10,385 nt of DNA from JBBQSN01 sp038213835 (GCA_038213835.1 JBBQSN010000128.1:1-10385), one strand, 5' to 3'. Counted from the first letter of the stretch, positions 1-6,818 are shown. The notes: generated from the letters alone by a model not told the origin. Made by a program: numbers and translations.

Positions 1-555
1 CGTCCACCGGCCCGTCTCGGTGCCGAGCGCGGCGATCTCGTTCACGGTCTCCTCGGCCGTCTCGGGCGGGACCCGCAGCACCAGCCGGGCCTCGCCCGGG
101 AACGCCGTCACGGCCGGCTGCACGTCGACGCCGACGGGAGCCTCGGACGGGTCGTAGGGGCCGTCGAAGGAGCCCGGCGAGGCTGCCCGTGACAGGCCGA
201 TGCTCTCGTCGCTCACCTCTCCGCCGTTCGCTGCCGCCAGGTCACGCACCTGCTGGGCGGCGCGCGACAGGTCGTCGACCTGGACGCCCACCTCGGACCG
301 GGTGATCTTGCGCTCCGGCACCGTGACGGCGGACCCCGGGCCCGATGTCGAACCCGAGTCAGAGCCCGAGCCGCCGCCGTCCTGGTCGGCCGGCGCCTCG
401 CCCCCCGGCTCGGGCGCGGTCTCGTCGGCCGCCACCCCGCCGCCGCTGGACGCGCCGCTGTCGCTCGTGGCGCCGCACCCGGCGAGCAGCAGCACCAGCA
501 GCGTCGCCGCCGCGCCTGCCCGGCTCGCGCTGCCCCCACGGATCGGTGATCGCAT
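1..555 (-). CDS. DUF4349-type lipoprotein, N-terminal part (3' end outside window)
   Basis: Open from the ATG at 555 to the window edge: 185 codons without a stop, so the C-terminal part is missing. Residues 1-27 form a lipoprotein signal peptide: a basic start (MRSPIR), a leucine/alanine-rich core and a lipobox LLAGC with the lipidated cysteine at residue 27. A low-complexity Gly/Ser/Asp/Glu linker (about 28-78) follows. From about residue 80 the sequence (VPERKITRSEVGVQVDDL, then a REV/AAQQVRDL helix region and RLVLRVPPETAEE) resembles the start of DUF4349 proteins, which usually continue into a coiled coil and a C-terminal membrane helix. It is predicted to be anchored on the outer face of the membrane; its role is unknown. 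A strong ribosome-binding site (AGGGGGG) lies 6 nt before the ATG, unlike most genes here. The family call is from memory of its pattern; the lipoprotein call is firm. Confidence 0.8.
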   Translation of the reverse strand, partial: MRSPIRGGSASRAGAAATLLVLLLAGCGATSDSGASSGGGVAADETAPEPGGEAPADQDGGGSGSDSGSTSGPGSAVTVPERKITRSEVGVQVDDLSRAAQQVRDLAAANGGEVSDESIGLSRAASPGSFDGPYDPSEAPVGVDVQPAVTAFPGEARLVLRVPPETAEETVNEIAALGTETGRWT

Positions 556-575
556 GTCGTCCCCCCTGCTCGGTC

Positions 576-600
576 GGTGCCGTCCCGGTCGATCGGCACC
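576..600 (-). other. Inverted repeat in the leader of the DUF4349 gene
   Basis: A perfect 7-bp inverted repeat (GGTGCCG at 576-582, CGGCACC at 594-600) with an 11-nt loop. It would form a hairpin in the 5' leader of the lipoprotein mRNA, ending about 20 nt before its start codon and just upstream of the ribosome-binding site. It could affect translation or stability, but short GC-rich repeats are common in DNA of this composition. Confidence 0.3.
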
Positions 601-614
601 CGGTCGTCCAGGCT

Positions 615-642
615 GCGACGCCCGGTCGTGGTCCGAGGTTCC
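615..642 (-). promoter_or_regulatory. Possible ECF sigma-type promoter for the DUF4349 lipoprotein
   Basis: On the minus strand GGAACC (642-637) is followed after 16 nt by CGTC (620-617). This matches the general GGAAC-N16/17-CGTC/T form of actinobacterial extracytoplasmic-function sigma promoters. It points at the lipoprotein gene and would give a leader of roughly 50 nt that holds the ribosome-binding site. A cell-envelope stress sigma factor would suit a surface lipoprotein. A second GGAAC occurs 16 nt upstream (658-654). This rests on the motif only. Confidence 0.35.
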
Positions 643-681
643 CGTCCGGGGCCGTTCCATGGGTCGCGATCCGGTCTCGAA

Positions 682-703
682 GCCGTACCGACGCGGGCAC
701 GGC
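682..703 (-). terminator. Hairpin terminator after the small membrane protein gene
   Basis: On the minus strand GCCGTGCC and GGTACGGC pair over 8 positions (one G-U) around a 6-nt loop, starting 11 nt after the TGA at 717-715. There is no U-tract, which is common for actinobacterial terminators. It separates the membrane protein gene from the downstream lipoprotein gene, which appears to have its own promoter. Confidence 0.5.
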
Positions 704-714
704 CCGTCGGACCG

Positions 715-1131
715 TCACACCGCGGCGGCGACCCCTGCGGTGAGGGCGGCCACGGCAGCCACGCTGCGACCCTGGTCCGCCCGCAGCAGCCGCCGCACGA
801 GCACGTCGTCCCTGCCCGCCCCGAGTCGGGAGTGCGTCGGGGCGGCCGAGACGGCCGTCACGAGCACGGCGGCCAGGGTGCCGGCGAGCGCGAGCCACGT
901 CGTGGTCGAGGGTGCGGTCACGACGGCGCCGACGCCGGTGACCAGGGCCCCGCCGTAGACGATGGCGACGAGGGGGACGATCCGTCGGGAGTGGGAGGCG
1001 TGGGCCTGCTCCCACTCCGGTGCCGGCACGGCGGCCAGCGCGGGGTAGACGACGAGCGTGACGGTCAGCTGGAACCCGGCGTGCAGGGCGGTGGCCACGA
1101 CCAGCGCCAGCGACCAGGTGGCGGCGTCCAT
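715..1131 (-). CDS. Small four-helix membrane protein (DUF1772-like)
   Basis: A 138-residue protein with four hydrophobic segments at about residues 6-35, 50-72, 76-97 and 121-138, joined by short charged loops; the first loop (about 36-50) is rich in His, Glu and Arg. There is no signal peptide cleavage site, so it is probably an integral inner-membrane protein. The pattern (LHAGFQLTVTLVVYPAL in helix 1, then a WEQAHASHSRR loop) recalls small membrane proteins of the DUF1772 kind, some of which are annotated as oxygenase-like, but I cannot assign an activity. The fourth helix ends flush with the C-terminus. The ATG at 1131 has no ribosome-binding site at normal distance, and TACGCT ends exactly 6 nt upstream, suggesting a leaderless mRNA. 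It is divergent from the LuxR-type regulator across 77 bp, so that regulator may act on it, though this is only positional. Confidence 0.72.
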   Translation of the reverse strand: MDAATWSLALVVATALHAGFQLTVTLVVYPALAAVPAPEWEQAHASHSRRIVPLVAIVYGGALVTGVGAVVTAPSTTTWLALAGTLAAVLVTAVSAAPTHSRLGAGRDDVLVRRLLRADQGRSVAAVAALTAGVAAAV

Positions 1132-1137
1132 GGCCGC

Positions 1138-1143
1138 AGCGTA
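1138..1143 (-). promoter_or_regulatory. -10 element (TACGCT) for the membrane protein gene
   Basis: On the minus strand TACGCT fits the actinobacterial -10 consensus TANNNT and ends exactly 6 nt before the ATG at 1131. Transcription would then start at or next to the A of the start codon. No clear -35 is visible. Confidence 0.5.
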
Positions 1144-1208
1144 GGCAGTGGCTGACTCCGCACCGGCCCCGGACGTATCGCGGTCGGGGGACGGCCCTCC
1201 TCGCGTAC

Positions 1209-3989
1209 GTGGTCGTGACCACCGGACCCGCGCCGGCGTCGGACCTCGGGGACCGGGCCCACCTGCCGGCCGCGGGGTTCCCGAGGCCTCGCCCGGCGCC
1301 GATCGTGGGTCGGGCAGCCGAACGCCGCCGCCTCGACGGGCTGCTGGCCCCGGGGGACGGCACCCGCTCGGTCGTCCTCGTGGGCGAGGCGGGGATCGGG
1401 CGGTCGACGCTGTGGGCGTGGGCCGTCGAGCGGTGCCGGACGTCCGGGGCGACGGTGCTGGTGGCCAGACCCGGCGAGGACGACGCCCGGCACCCCGGAC
1501 AGGGGCTGCTCGACCTGCTCGGCCCGTCCGACCCCGGGGGCCGTCGGGACGGCGCTCGGTGGTGGGAGGACGAGGCAGGGGTGCTCTCCCGGTCCCGCCA
1601 GGTGCTCGACCACCTCGGCGCGCTGGCCGAGCAGCGGCCCCTCGTCCTGGCCGTCGACGACCTGCCCTGGCTCGACCCCGCCAGCCGGGCGGTGCTGACC
1701 TTCGTCCTGCGCCGGCTCGACGGTCCCGTCACGCTGCTCGCGACGGCACGCACCTGGAGCCCGGGCACCCTGGCGACCCCCGTCGACGAGGTCGACCGGT
1801 CCGCCGCGGTGGTCGAGGTCGGCCCGCTGAGCACCACCGAGCTGCGCCGGGTGGTCCGCTCCTGCGTGCCCGGGGTGAGCGTCCGCGACGCGGCCCGGGC
1901 CTGCGACCTCGCGCACGGCAACGCGTGGGTCGCCGTCGAGCTGTCCCGGGCGATCGCACCGGGCGGCGCCGGGGACCGCGCTCCGGTCCTGGACGCCCTG
2001 GGCGAGCGGATCTGCGGCCTGCCCCCGGCGACGACCCGGCTGCTCCGCCTGCTCTCGCTCGCCGGACCGTCCCCGGTGCCGGTGCTGGCCGACGCCCTGG
2101 CCGGTCCGGTGGACGAGGCCGTGCGGGCAGGGCTCGACGCCGGGGTGCTCACCCTGGACGAGGAGTTCGTGCTGCGCCTGTCGCACCCGCTGATCGCCAC
2201 CTACTTGGTGCGCACGACGAACCGGATCGACCGCGCGCACCTGCACGGCGTGCTCGCCGAGGTGGTCCCCGACCCGGACGTCCGGGTGCTGCACCTGGCC
2301 CGGGCGAGCGCGGAGCCGCAGGAGGACGTCGCGGCGCGGCTGGAGGCAACGGCGACCCGGTTCGCTCGACGGCGCGAACCGCGTCCGGCGGCCGAGCTGC
2401 TCGGCCACAGCGTCCGGCTGACGCCCGCAGGATCGCAGGACGCCGTCGTGCGCCGCACGCTCGGGCAGGCGGTGCAGCTCGCGTGCGCCGGTGACCTGCC
2501 CACCGCGGTCGGCCTGACGGGCGGGCTCCTGGACCGGCTCGGGGCCGGGCCGCAGCGGGCGGAGGTCGTCGCCCGGCGGGTGACGCTCGACTTCGTCGGC
2601 GCCGAGGAGGTGCTGCTCTCGTCCCTGCAGGAGGTCCCGGCCGGGGGGCCGCCCGACCGGGACCGGTTGCGCGGACGGCTGCTGGGGGTGCTCGGCTGGC
2701 TGGTCGGTGTGCACCTGGGTCGGCCCGCCGAGGGGCTGGCACTCGCCCTCGAGGGACTGGCGTTCGGGCGGGCACGCGGTGACGACGTGCTGGTGGCCCA
2801 GGCGGCGTCGGCGGCCTCCACGGCCTCGCTGCTGCTCGGCCGCAGCGCCGACTCCCTGGTCGATGAGGCCGTCGCTCTCGGCGACCGGGTCACGGCCGGC
2901 GAGCTGGTCCTGTGGCCGCGGGTGCTGCGCGGACGGCAGCGGCTGTGGGACGGCCGGCTGGGCCCGGCCGGCTGCGACCTCGAGGCCATGCTGGCCACCG
3001 CCCGGCGCAGCGGGACGCAGTTCCAGCTCGCCTACCGACGCTGCGACCTGGCCCAGCTCGCCCTTGCCGCCGGCGACCTCGACCTCGCCGCCAGGCACTG
3101 CGACGAGGGTCTGGACGCCGCCCGCGACTGCGGCGACGAGCGGGCCGTGTCGTGGCTGGCGTACCCGAGCGGACAGGTCGCGGCCCTGCGCGGTGACGCA
3201 GCGACCGCCGAGTGGTGCGCCGACCGCCTGGACTGGTGGGCGGAGCGGGTCGGGGAGCGCCCTCGGCGCGCCATGGCGTGGCACGTCCGCTGCCTGCTCG
3301 CGGCGTCCAGGCAGGACTGGGCGGCCGCGCTGGAGCTCGCACGGCGCGGGCAGGAGGTGCTCGACTCGATGGGGTACGTGCACCCGGGGCCCGTGCCGCT
3401 GCTGCCGCAGGCGGTCCAGCTGGCGACGATGGCAGGGGACCGAGCGGGCCTCGAGACGATGGGCGGACGTCTGCGGACGCTCGGGACCGAGCTGGGGTCG
3501 CCGTGGGTGCAGGCCCACGCGCGCTCCGCGACGGGCCTGCTGCTGCTGCTCGACGACGACCCGGGATCGGTGGACGTCCTGGCCGATGCGCACGGTCGGC
3601 TGCTGGACCTCGGCACCGACCTCGACGCGGCCCGCGTCGGGTGCTCCCTGGTCGCAGCCGGGCTGCGCAGCGGTCGCCGCCGTGACGTGCGGGAGGTGGC
3701 CGAGCGGTCAGGGGTCTTCTTCGGCGACCGCTCCGTCCGGGGGTGGGAGGCCGTGGCGACCCGGCTGCGGGACCGGCTCCGCGGCACGACCGAGGATGAC
3801 CTGACGGCGACCGAGCGCGAGGTCGCGGACCTGGTCGCCTCGGGGTACCGCAACCGGGAGATCGGCACCCGGTTGTTCGTCAGCGAGTCGACGGTGGAGG
3901 CCCACCTCACCCGGATCTACCGCAAGCTCGGCCTGCGCAACCGGGCCGAGCTGTCGCACCGGGTGACCCGCCTCGCGACCGGCGCCTGA
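1209..3989 (+). CDS. Large ATPase/LuxR-family transcriptional regulator (LAL-like) with altered Walker A
   Basis: A 926-residue regulator with the LAL layout. An N-terminal AAA/STAND-type ATPase begins with PIVGRAAERRRLDGLL (about 31-46). Its P-loop GEAGIGRST (59-67) has arginine at 65 where lysine is expected (codon CGG, 1401-1403). Walker B LVLAVDD spans 145-151, followed by PWLDPAS. A long alpha-helical, TPR-like middle (about 350-850) is rich in AraxxLxxA-type repeats. A C-terminal LuxR helix-turn-helix (about 863-920) carries TATEREVADLVASGYRNREIG-like and VSESTVEAHL motifs typical of the NarL/GerE fold. Such proteins usually bind a ligand or partner and activate nearby genes. The start is uncertain: GTG at 1209 or 1215, neither with a good ribosome-binding site. 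It is divergent from the membrane protein gene and lies upstream of the orphan gene at 4098, both possible targets. The family call is firm; targets and ligand are unknown. Confidence 0.92.
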   Translation: MVVTTGPAPASDLGDRAHLPAAGFPRPRPAPIVGRAAERRRLDGLLAPGDGTRSVVLVGEAGIGRSTLWAWAVERCRTSGATVLVARPGEDDARHPGQGLLDLLGPSDPGGRRDGARWWEDEAGVLSRSRQVLDHLGALAEQRPLVLAVDDLPWLDPASRAVLTFVLRRLDGPVTLLATARTWSPGTLATPVDEVDRSAAVVEVGPLSTTELRRVVRSCVPGVSVRDAARACDLAHGNAWVAVELSRAIAPGGAGDRAPVLDALGERICGLPPATTRLLRLLSLAGPSPVPVLADALAGPVDEAVRAGLDAGVLTLDEEFVLRLSHPLIATYLVRTTNRIDRAHLHGVLAEVVPDPDVRVLHLARASAEPQEDVAARLEATATRFARRREPRPAAELLGHSVRLTPAGSQDAVVRRTLGQAVQLACAGDLPTAVGLTGGLLDRLGAGPQRAEVVARRVTLDFVGAEEVLLSSLQEVPAGGPPDRDRLRGRLLGVLGWLVGVHLGRPAEGLALALEGLAFGRARGDDVLVAQAASAASTASLLLGRSADSLVDEAVALGDRVTAGELVLWPRVLRGRQRLWDGRLGPAGCDLEAMLATARRSGTQFQLAYRRCDLAQLALAAGDLDLAARHCDEGLDAARDCGDERAVSWLAYPSGQVAALRGDAATAEWCADRLDWWAERVGERPRRAMAWHVRCLLAASRQDWAAALELARRGQEVLDSMGYVHPGPVPLLPQAVQLATMAGDRAGLETMGGRLRTLGTELGSPWVQAHARSATGLLLLLDDDPGSVDVLADAHGRLLDLGTDLDAARVGCSLVAAGLRSGRRRDVREVAERSGVFFGDRSVRGWEAVATRLRDRLRGTTEDDLTATEREVADLVASGYRNREIGTRLFVSESTVEAHLTRIYRKLGLRNRAELSHRVTRLATGA

Positions 3990-3992
3990 TCC

Positions 3993-4060
3993 CCGGGGGT
4001 CGGACGAGGGTTTCCCCCCTGCCGCCCGCCGACCCCCGGACGGCACGGTGAGGGGGTCGG
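3993..4060 (+). promoter_or_regulatory. Three-segment alternative hairpins between luxR-type gene and orphan gene
   Basis: CCGGGGGTCGG (3993-4003) is the exact reverse complement of CCGACCCCCGG (4029-4039): an 11-bp stem with a 25-nt loop, starting 4 nt after the regulator's stop codon. The same middle segment (CCGACCCCC, 4029-4037) also pairs perfectly over 9 bp with GGGGGTCGG (4052-4060), with a 14-nt loop. The two hairpins share a strand, so only one can form at a time, as in an attenuator. The simplest reading is a terminator for the LuxR-type gene; the alternative is a switch controlling read-through into, or translation of, the gene at 4098. No U-tract follows either hairpin. Pairing is seen directly; regulation is inference. 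Confidence 0.5.
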
Positions 4061-4097
4061 GCCGATCAGCGGTCCGCACGATGAGAGGAACCCCCCA

Positions 4098-4577
4098 GTG
4101 AGCGTCTTGGCAGACCTGAAGACCGAGATCGAGAACTACCCGCGCGACTTCCTGGACCTGGAGCTCGTCGACATCTCCCCCGCTGTCGGCACGTCCATCA
4201 ACCGAGGGGAGGAGGTGCGCTTCCAGGTGCAGATCACCAACCGCGGCACGTTGGACGTACATGGACTCAGCCTGGTGATCCGGGGGCTCAACGGGACCCT
4301 GGTGAAGACCGGCAACGCGCAGGCCCAGTTCGTCACCTCCCTGGTCACGTCCGTCGGCTTCATCGACACCGTGCCGGCGCACCAGCCGGAGAACCCCGTC
4401 ACCACCAACGGCACGCCGTTCGCGTTCAAGGCGACCTCGAGCTCCGCCGTGGCACGCGACCTGGTGCGGGTCGAGGTGGGGGAGTGGGACACGGACCTGA
4501 ACCACGTCCTGATCGCGCACAGCGACCCCGACACCGCGGCGCAGGGAACGTTCAGCGCGGTGGTCTCCCCGCAGTGA
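4098..4577 (+). CDS. Orphan protein of unknown function, probably beta-sandwich
   Basis: A 159-residue acidic protein I do not recognise. It has no signal peptide, no membrane helix and no cysteine. After a short helical N-terminus (VLADLKTEIENYPRDFLDLE, residues 3-22) it alternates strands and turns. Residues about 34-70 (GEEVRFQVQITNRGTLDVHG and on) look like one Ig-like/CARDB-type beta-sandwich unit, and the rest is likely beta too. The GTG at 4098 is chosen because GAGAGGA lies 8 nt upstream. Base composition is visibly lower in GC than its neighbours (codons such as TTG, GTA, CAT, GGA), which may indicate recent acquisition. It follows the LuxR-type regulator by 108 nt, across a possible attenuator, and has its own downstream hairpin, so it is probably its own unit or the second gene of a two-gene set. 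An extracellular-type fold without a secretion signal suggests a cytoplasmic binding role or non-classical export; this is speculation. Confidence 0.8.
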   Translation: MSVLADLKTEIENYPRDFLDLELVDISPAVGTSINRGEEVRFQVQITNRGTLDVHGLSLVIRGLNGTLVKTGNAQAQFVTSLVTSVGFIDTVPAHQPENPVTTNGTPFAFKATSSSAVARDLVRVEVGEWDTDLNHVLIAHSDPDTAAQGTFSAVVSPQ

Positions 4578-4606
4578 TCCCGTTCGGCACGCACCTCCTG
4601 GGGTCC

Positions 4607-4632
4607 GCACGCACGGTGAAGGCCGTGTGCGC
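4607..4632 (+). terminator. Hairpin terminator after the orphan gene
   Basis: GCACGCACGG (4607-4616) and CCGTGTGCGC (4623-4632) pair over 10 positions with one mismatch and one G-U around a 6-nt loop (TGAAGG), 29 nt after the orphan gene's stop. No U-tract. It would separate the orphan gene from the haem genes. Confidence 0.45.
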
Positions 4633-4665
4633 GGGCCCCACGGGGTGTGTAGGAGCACGCGTTGG

Positions 4666-4671
4666 GACACT
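4666..4671 (+). promoter_or_regulatory. -10-like element (GACACT) for cgoX
   Basis: GACACT differs from TANNNT only at the first base and ends exactly 6 nt before the ATG at 4678, the spacing seen at other genes here. A purine-rich AGGAG (4651-4655) is 22 nt from the ATG, too far to serve as its ribosome-binding site, so a leaderless mRNA is likelier. Confidence 0.35.
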
Positions 4672-4677
4672 GGGGGA

Positions 4678-6063
4678 ATGCCCGTCGCCCCGACCGTCGC
4701 CGTGGTGGGCGGGGGAGTCAGCGGGCTGGTCGCCGCGTGGCGGCTGCACCAGGGCGGTGCCCGGGTCGTGCTGCTCGAGCAGTCCGGACGCCTCGGCGGC
4801 GCGCTGCGGCGCGGAGAGGTCGGTGGCGTGCTGCTCGACCTCGGGGCCGAGTCGGTGCTGGCCCGCCGTCCCGAGGCGGTCGACCTCGCGCTCGAGCTCG
4901 GGCTGGGGGACGACGTCGTGCACCCGGCCACCGCCCGGGCGGCGGTCTGGTCGCGCGGGTCGTTGCACCCGCTGCCCGCCGGCACCGTGATGGGCGTCCC
5001 GTCCGACCCCGGGACGCTGGCGGGGCTGCTCACGGCGGACGAGGTGGAGCGCGTGCGCGCCGAGCCGGCCGCCGGTCCGGTGGGAGACGACGTGAGCGTC
5101 GCCGACCTCGTGGCAGCCCGGCTGGGTGACGCGGTGGTCGACCGCCTCGTCGATCCCCTGCTCGGAGGTGTGTACGCCGGTCGGGCAGAACGGCTCTCGC
5201 TGCGTGCCACCGTCCCGGCGCTGTGGCCGGCGGCTCGCGACGGTCGGTCCCTGCTCCAGGTCGCGCACGCGGCGGCGTCGGCCGCCGTCGCCGGGGGGCC
5301 GGTGTTCGCCGGGCTCCGAGGTGGCGTCGGTCGCCTGGCCGAGGTGCTGGTCGAGCGGCTGGTCGCCGAGGGGGTCGAGGTGCGCACCGACGCGTGCGTC
5401 CAGGAGGTCGTCGCGTGCGGGGCCGGGTGGACGGTGCTGCTCGGTCCGGCCGGACGTGGACCGGCGCTGGAGGTCGACGGCATCGTGCTCGCCGTCCCGG
5501 CGCCGGCGACGGCCCGGCTGCTGCGGCCGCTCCTCCCGCAGGCCGCCGAGCGGCTGCGGGAGGTGCGGATGGCCTCGTTGGCGCTCGTCACGGCCGTGCT
5601 GCCGCCCGGTGCGCTCGACGACGTGGGCGAGGGTCTGTCGGGTGTCCTGGTGCCCGCCGTCGAGGGGCGCCTGGTCAAGGCGATGACCTTCTCGGCGCGC
5701 AAGTGGGAGTGGGTCCGTGAGGCCGCCGGCGGGTCCGACGTGCTGCGGCTGTCGGTCGGCCGGGCGGGCGAGGAGCGCTCGCTGCAGCGCTCCGACGACG
5801 ACCTCGCCGCCGCCGCGCTCGCCGACGCTGCTGATCTGCTGGGGGTCCCCCTGGCGCCGCGCGCGCACCGGGTCACCCGCTGGGGTGGCGGCCTGCCGCA
5901 GTACGACGTCGGCCACCTCGACCTGGTGGCCGGGGTCGATGCGCAGGTCGAGGGCCTGAGCCGGCTCGAGGCGGCCGGGTCGGTGTGGGCGGGCGTGGGC
6001 ATCCCCGCGTGCGTCGCCACCGCGGGAGGTGCGGCGGCCCGGCTGCTGGCCGACCTGGGCTGA
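4678..6063 (+). CDS. hemY: Coproporphyrinogen III oxidase (HemY/CgoX-type, FAD-dependent)
   Basis: A 461-residue flavoprotein of the usual family length. The N-terminus is the FAD-binding Rossmann motif (VAVVGGGVSGLVAAWRL; glycines 11, 13 and 16), with the adenosine-binding glutamate at 34 (VVLLEQSGRLGG). The C-terminal FAD segment (GSVWAGVGIPACVATAGG, about 438-455) is also intact. Annotation pipelines often call it protoporphyrinogen oxidase (HemG/HemY). In Gram-positive bacteria with HemQ the enzyme instead oxidises coproporphyrinogen III to coproporphyrin III, using oxygen, at the membrane face or in the cytoplasm. hemQ follows 46 nt downstream, matching the actinobacterial hemE-hemY-hemQ order, but hemE is not in this window and the upstream neighbour is the orphan gene. 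ATG 4678 is preferred because the GxGxxG fold starts at once; an in-frame GTG at 4627 would add 17 residues of no family character. Confidence 0.93.
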   Translation: MPVAPTVAVVGGGVSGLVAAWRLHQGGARVVLLEQSGRLGGALRRGEVGGVLLDLGAESVLARRPEAVDLALELGLGDDVVHPATARAAVWSRGSLHPLPAGTVMGVPSDPGTLAGLLTADEVERVRAEPAAGPVGDDVSVADLVAARLGDAVVDRLVDPLLGGVYAGRAERLSLRATVPALWPAARDGRSLLQVAHAAASAAVAGGPVFAGLRGGVGRLAEVLVERLVAEGVEVRTDACVQEVVACGAGWTVLLGPAGRGPALEVDGIVLAVPAPATARLLRPLLPQAAERLREVRMASLALVTAVLPPGALDDVGEGLSGVLVPAVEGRLVKAMTFSARKWEWVREAAGGSDVLRLSVGRAGEERSLQRSDDDLAAAALADAADLLGVPLAPRAHRVTRWGGGLPQYDVGHLDLVAGVDAQVEGLSRLEAAGSVWAGVGIPACVATAGGAAARLLADLG

Positions 6064-6097
6064 GCGACCCCGTCACATCCGGTCCGGAGGGCCGCGA

Positions 6098-6103
6098 GAC
6101 GAT
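6098..6103 (+). promoter_or_regulatory. -10-like element (GACGAT) for hemQ
   Basis: GACGAT (xANNNT) ends exactly 6 nt before the hemQ ATG at 6110. GGAGG at 6086-6090 is 19 nt from the ATG, too distant for a normal ribosome-binding site. An internal leaderless transcript for hemQ is therefore possible in addition to read-through from cgoX. Confidence 0.3.
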
Positions 6104-6109
6104 GGGGTC

Positions 6110-6796
6110 ATGGCGCCGAAGGCACGCGAGATCAACGAGACCATCCAGTACACGATGTGGTCGGTGTTCCGGGCGACGTCACCGCTGCCGGCGGACCGTT
6201 CGGCGCTCGCCGCCGAGGTGGCCGGGATGCTCGCCGCCGGCGAGGGCGACGAGCTCGCCGTCCGCGGCTGGTACGACCTGGCCGGCCTGCGGGGCGACGC
6301 CGACCTGATGGTCTGGTGGCACGCCCCCGCCGTCGAGACGCTGCAGCTGGCCTACCAGCGGCTGCGCCGCACCGACCTCGGCCGCCACCTCGAGCCGGTG
6401 TGGTCCCAGGTGGCGCTGCACCGTCCGGCCGAGTTCAACAAGGGCCACGTGCCGGCGTTCATGGCCGGCGAGGAGCCGCGCGGCTACGTCTGCGTGTACC
6501 CGTTCGTGCGGTCCTACGACTGGTACCTGCTCCCGGACGACGAGCGCCGCACCCTGCTCGTCGAGCACGGGAAGGCCGCCCGTGGGTACCCGGACGTACG
6601 GGCCAACACGGTGTCCTCGTTCGCCCTCGGTGACTACGAGTGGATCCTGGCGTTCGAGTGCGACGAGCTGCACCGCATCGTCGACCTGATGCGCGACCTG
6701 CGGGCCACCGACGCACGACGGCACGTGCGCGAGGAGATCCCGTTCTACACCGGCCCCCGGGTCGAGCTCGCCGACCTGGTCGACCGTCTGCCCTGA
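6110..6796 (+). CDS. hemQ: Coproheme decarboxylase HemQ/ChdC (chlorite dismutase family)
   Basis: A 228-residue member of the chlorite-dismutase fold. It removes two propionate carboxyl groups from coproheme with hydrogen peroxide to give haem b, the last step of the coproporphyrin pathway. Recognisable blocks: ETIQYTMWSVFRA (9-21), ADLMVWWHAPAVETLQ (64-79), the substrate loop EFNKGHVPAF (108-117), GYVCVYPFVRSYDWYLLP (125-142) and LLVEHGKAARGYP (149-161). His113, Tyr130 and His153 match the distal histidine, catalytic tyrosine and proximal haem ligand of the Corynebacterium diphtheriae enzyme (118, 135 and 158 as I recall them) with a constant offset of 5, so it should be active and of the actinobacterial type with a distal histidine. 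ATG 6110 is chosen because the family begins with this block; an in-frame start at 6029 would overlap cgoX. It is cytoplasmic and 46 nt after cgoX. Confidence 0.95.
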   Translation: MAPKAREINETIQYTMWSVFRATSPLPADRSALAAEVAGMLAAGEGDELAVRGWYDLAGLRGDADLMVWWHAPAVETLQLAYQRLRRTDLGRHLEPVWSQVALHRPAEFNKGHVPAFMAGEEPRGYVCVYPFVRSYDWYLLPDDERRTLLVEHGKAARGYPDVRANTVSSFALGDYEWILAFECDELHRIVDLMRDLRATDARRHVREEIPFYTGPRVELADLVDRLP

Positions 6797-6803
6797 GCTC
6801 TCT

Positions 6804-6817
6804 GCCGCCCGGACGGC
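6804..6817. terminator. Short palindrome between convergent genes
   Basis: GCCGCCCGGACGGC is a near-perfect palindrome (one C/A mismatch) in the 22-bp gap between the stop codons of hemQ and the minus-strand fusion gene. It could act as a small bidirectional terminator. It is short, without T-runs on either side, so support is weak. Confidence 0.3.
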
Positions 6818-6818
6818 G

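Noticed and set aside
359..3593. Long open frames on the minus strand opposite the LuxR-type gene (about 613 and 842 codons)
   Set aside because: They are dominated by Arg, Pro, Gly, Ala and Ser with no recognisable domain, and lie antisense to a gene with clear motifs. Long empty frames are expected at this GC content.
4587..4614. Direct repeat GCACGCAC at 4587-4594 and 4607-4614 as possible attachment or binding sites
   Set aside because: Only 8 bp, GC-rich, and the second copy is explained as a hairpin arm; no integrase or mobile gene is present.
4627..4677. Upstream GTG start for cgoX adding 17 residues
   Set aside because: The added residues are not family-like and overlap the terminator-like hairpin; the FAD motif starts naturally after ATG 4678.
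3708..6020. A 770-codon minus-strand open frame across the LuxR end, orphan gene and cgoX
   Set aside because: Low-complexity composition, spans three real genes on the other strand and matches nothing.
6029..6109. Upstream start for hemQ adding 27 residues
   Set aside because: It would overlap the end of cgoX and adds non-family sequence; ATG 6110 gives the expected N-terminus.
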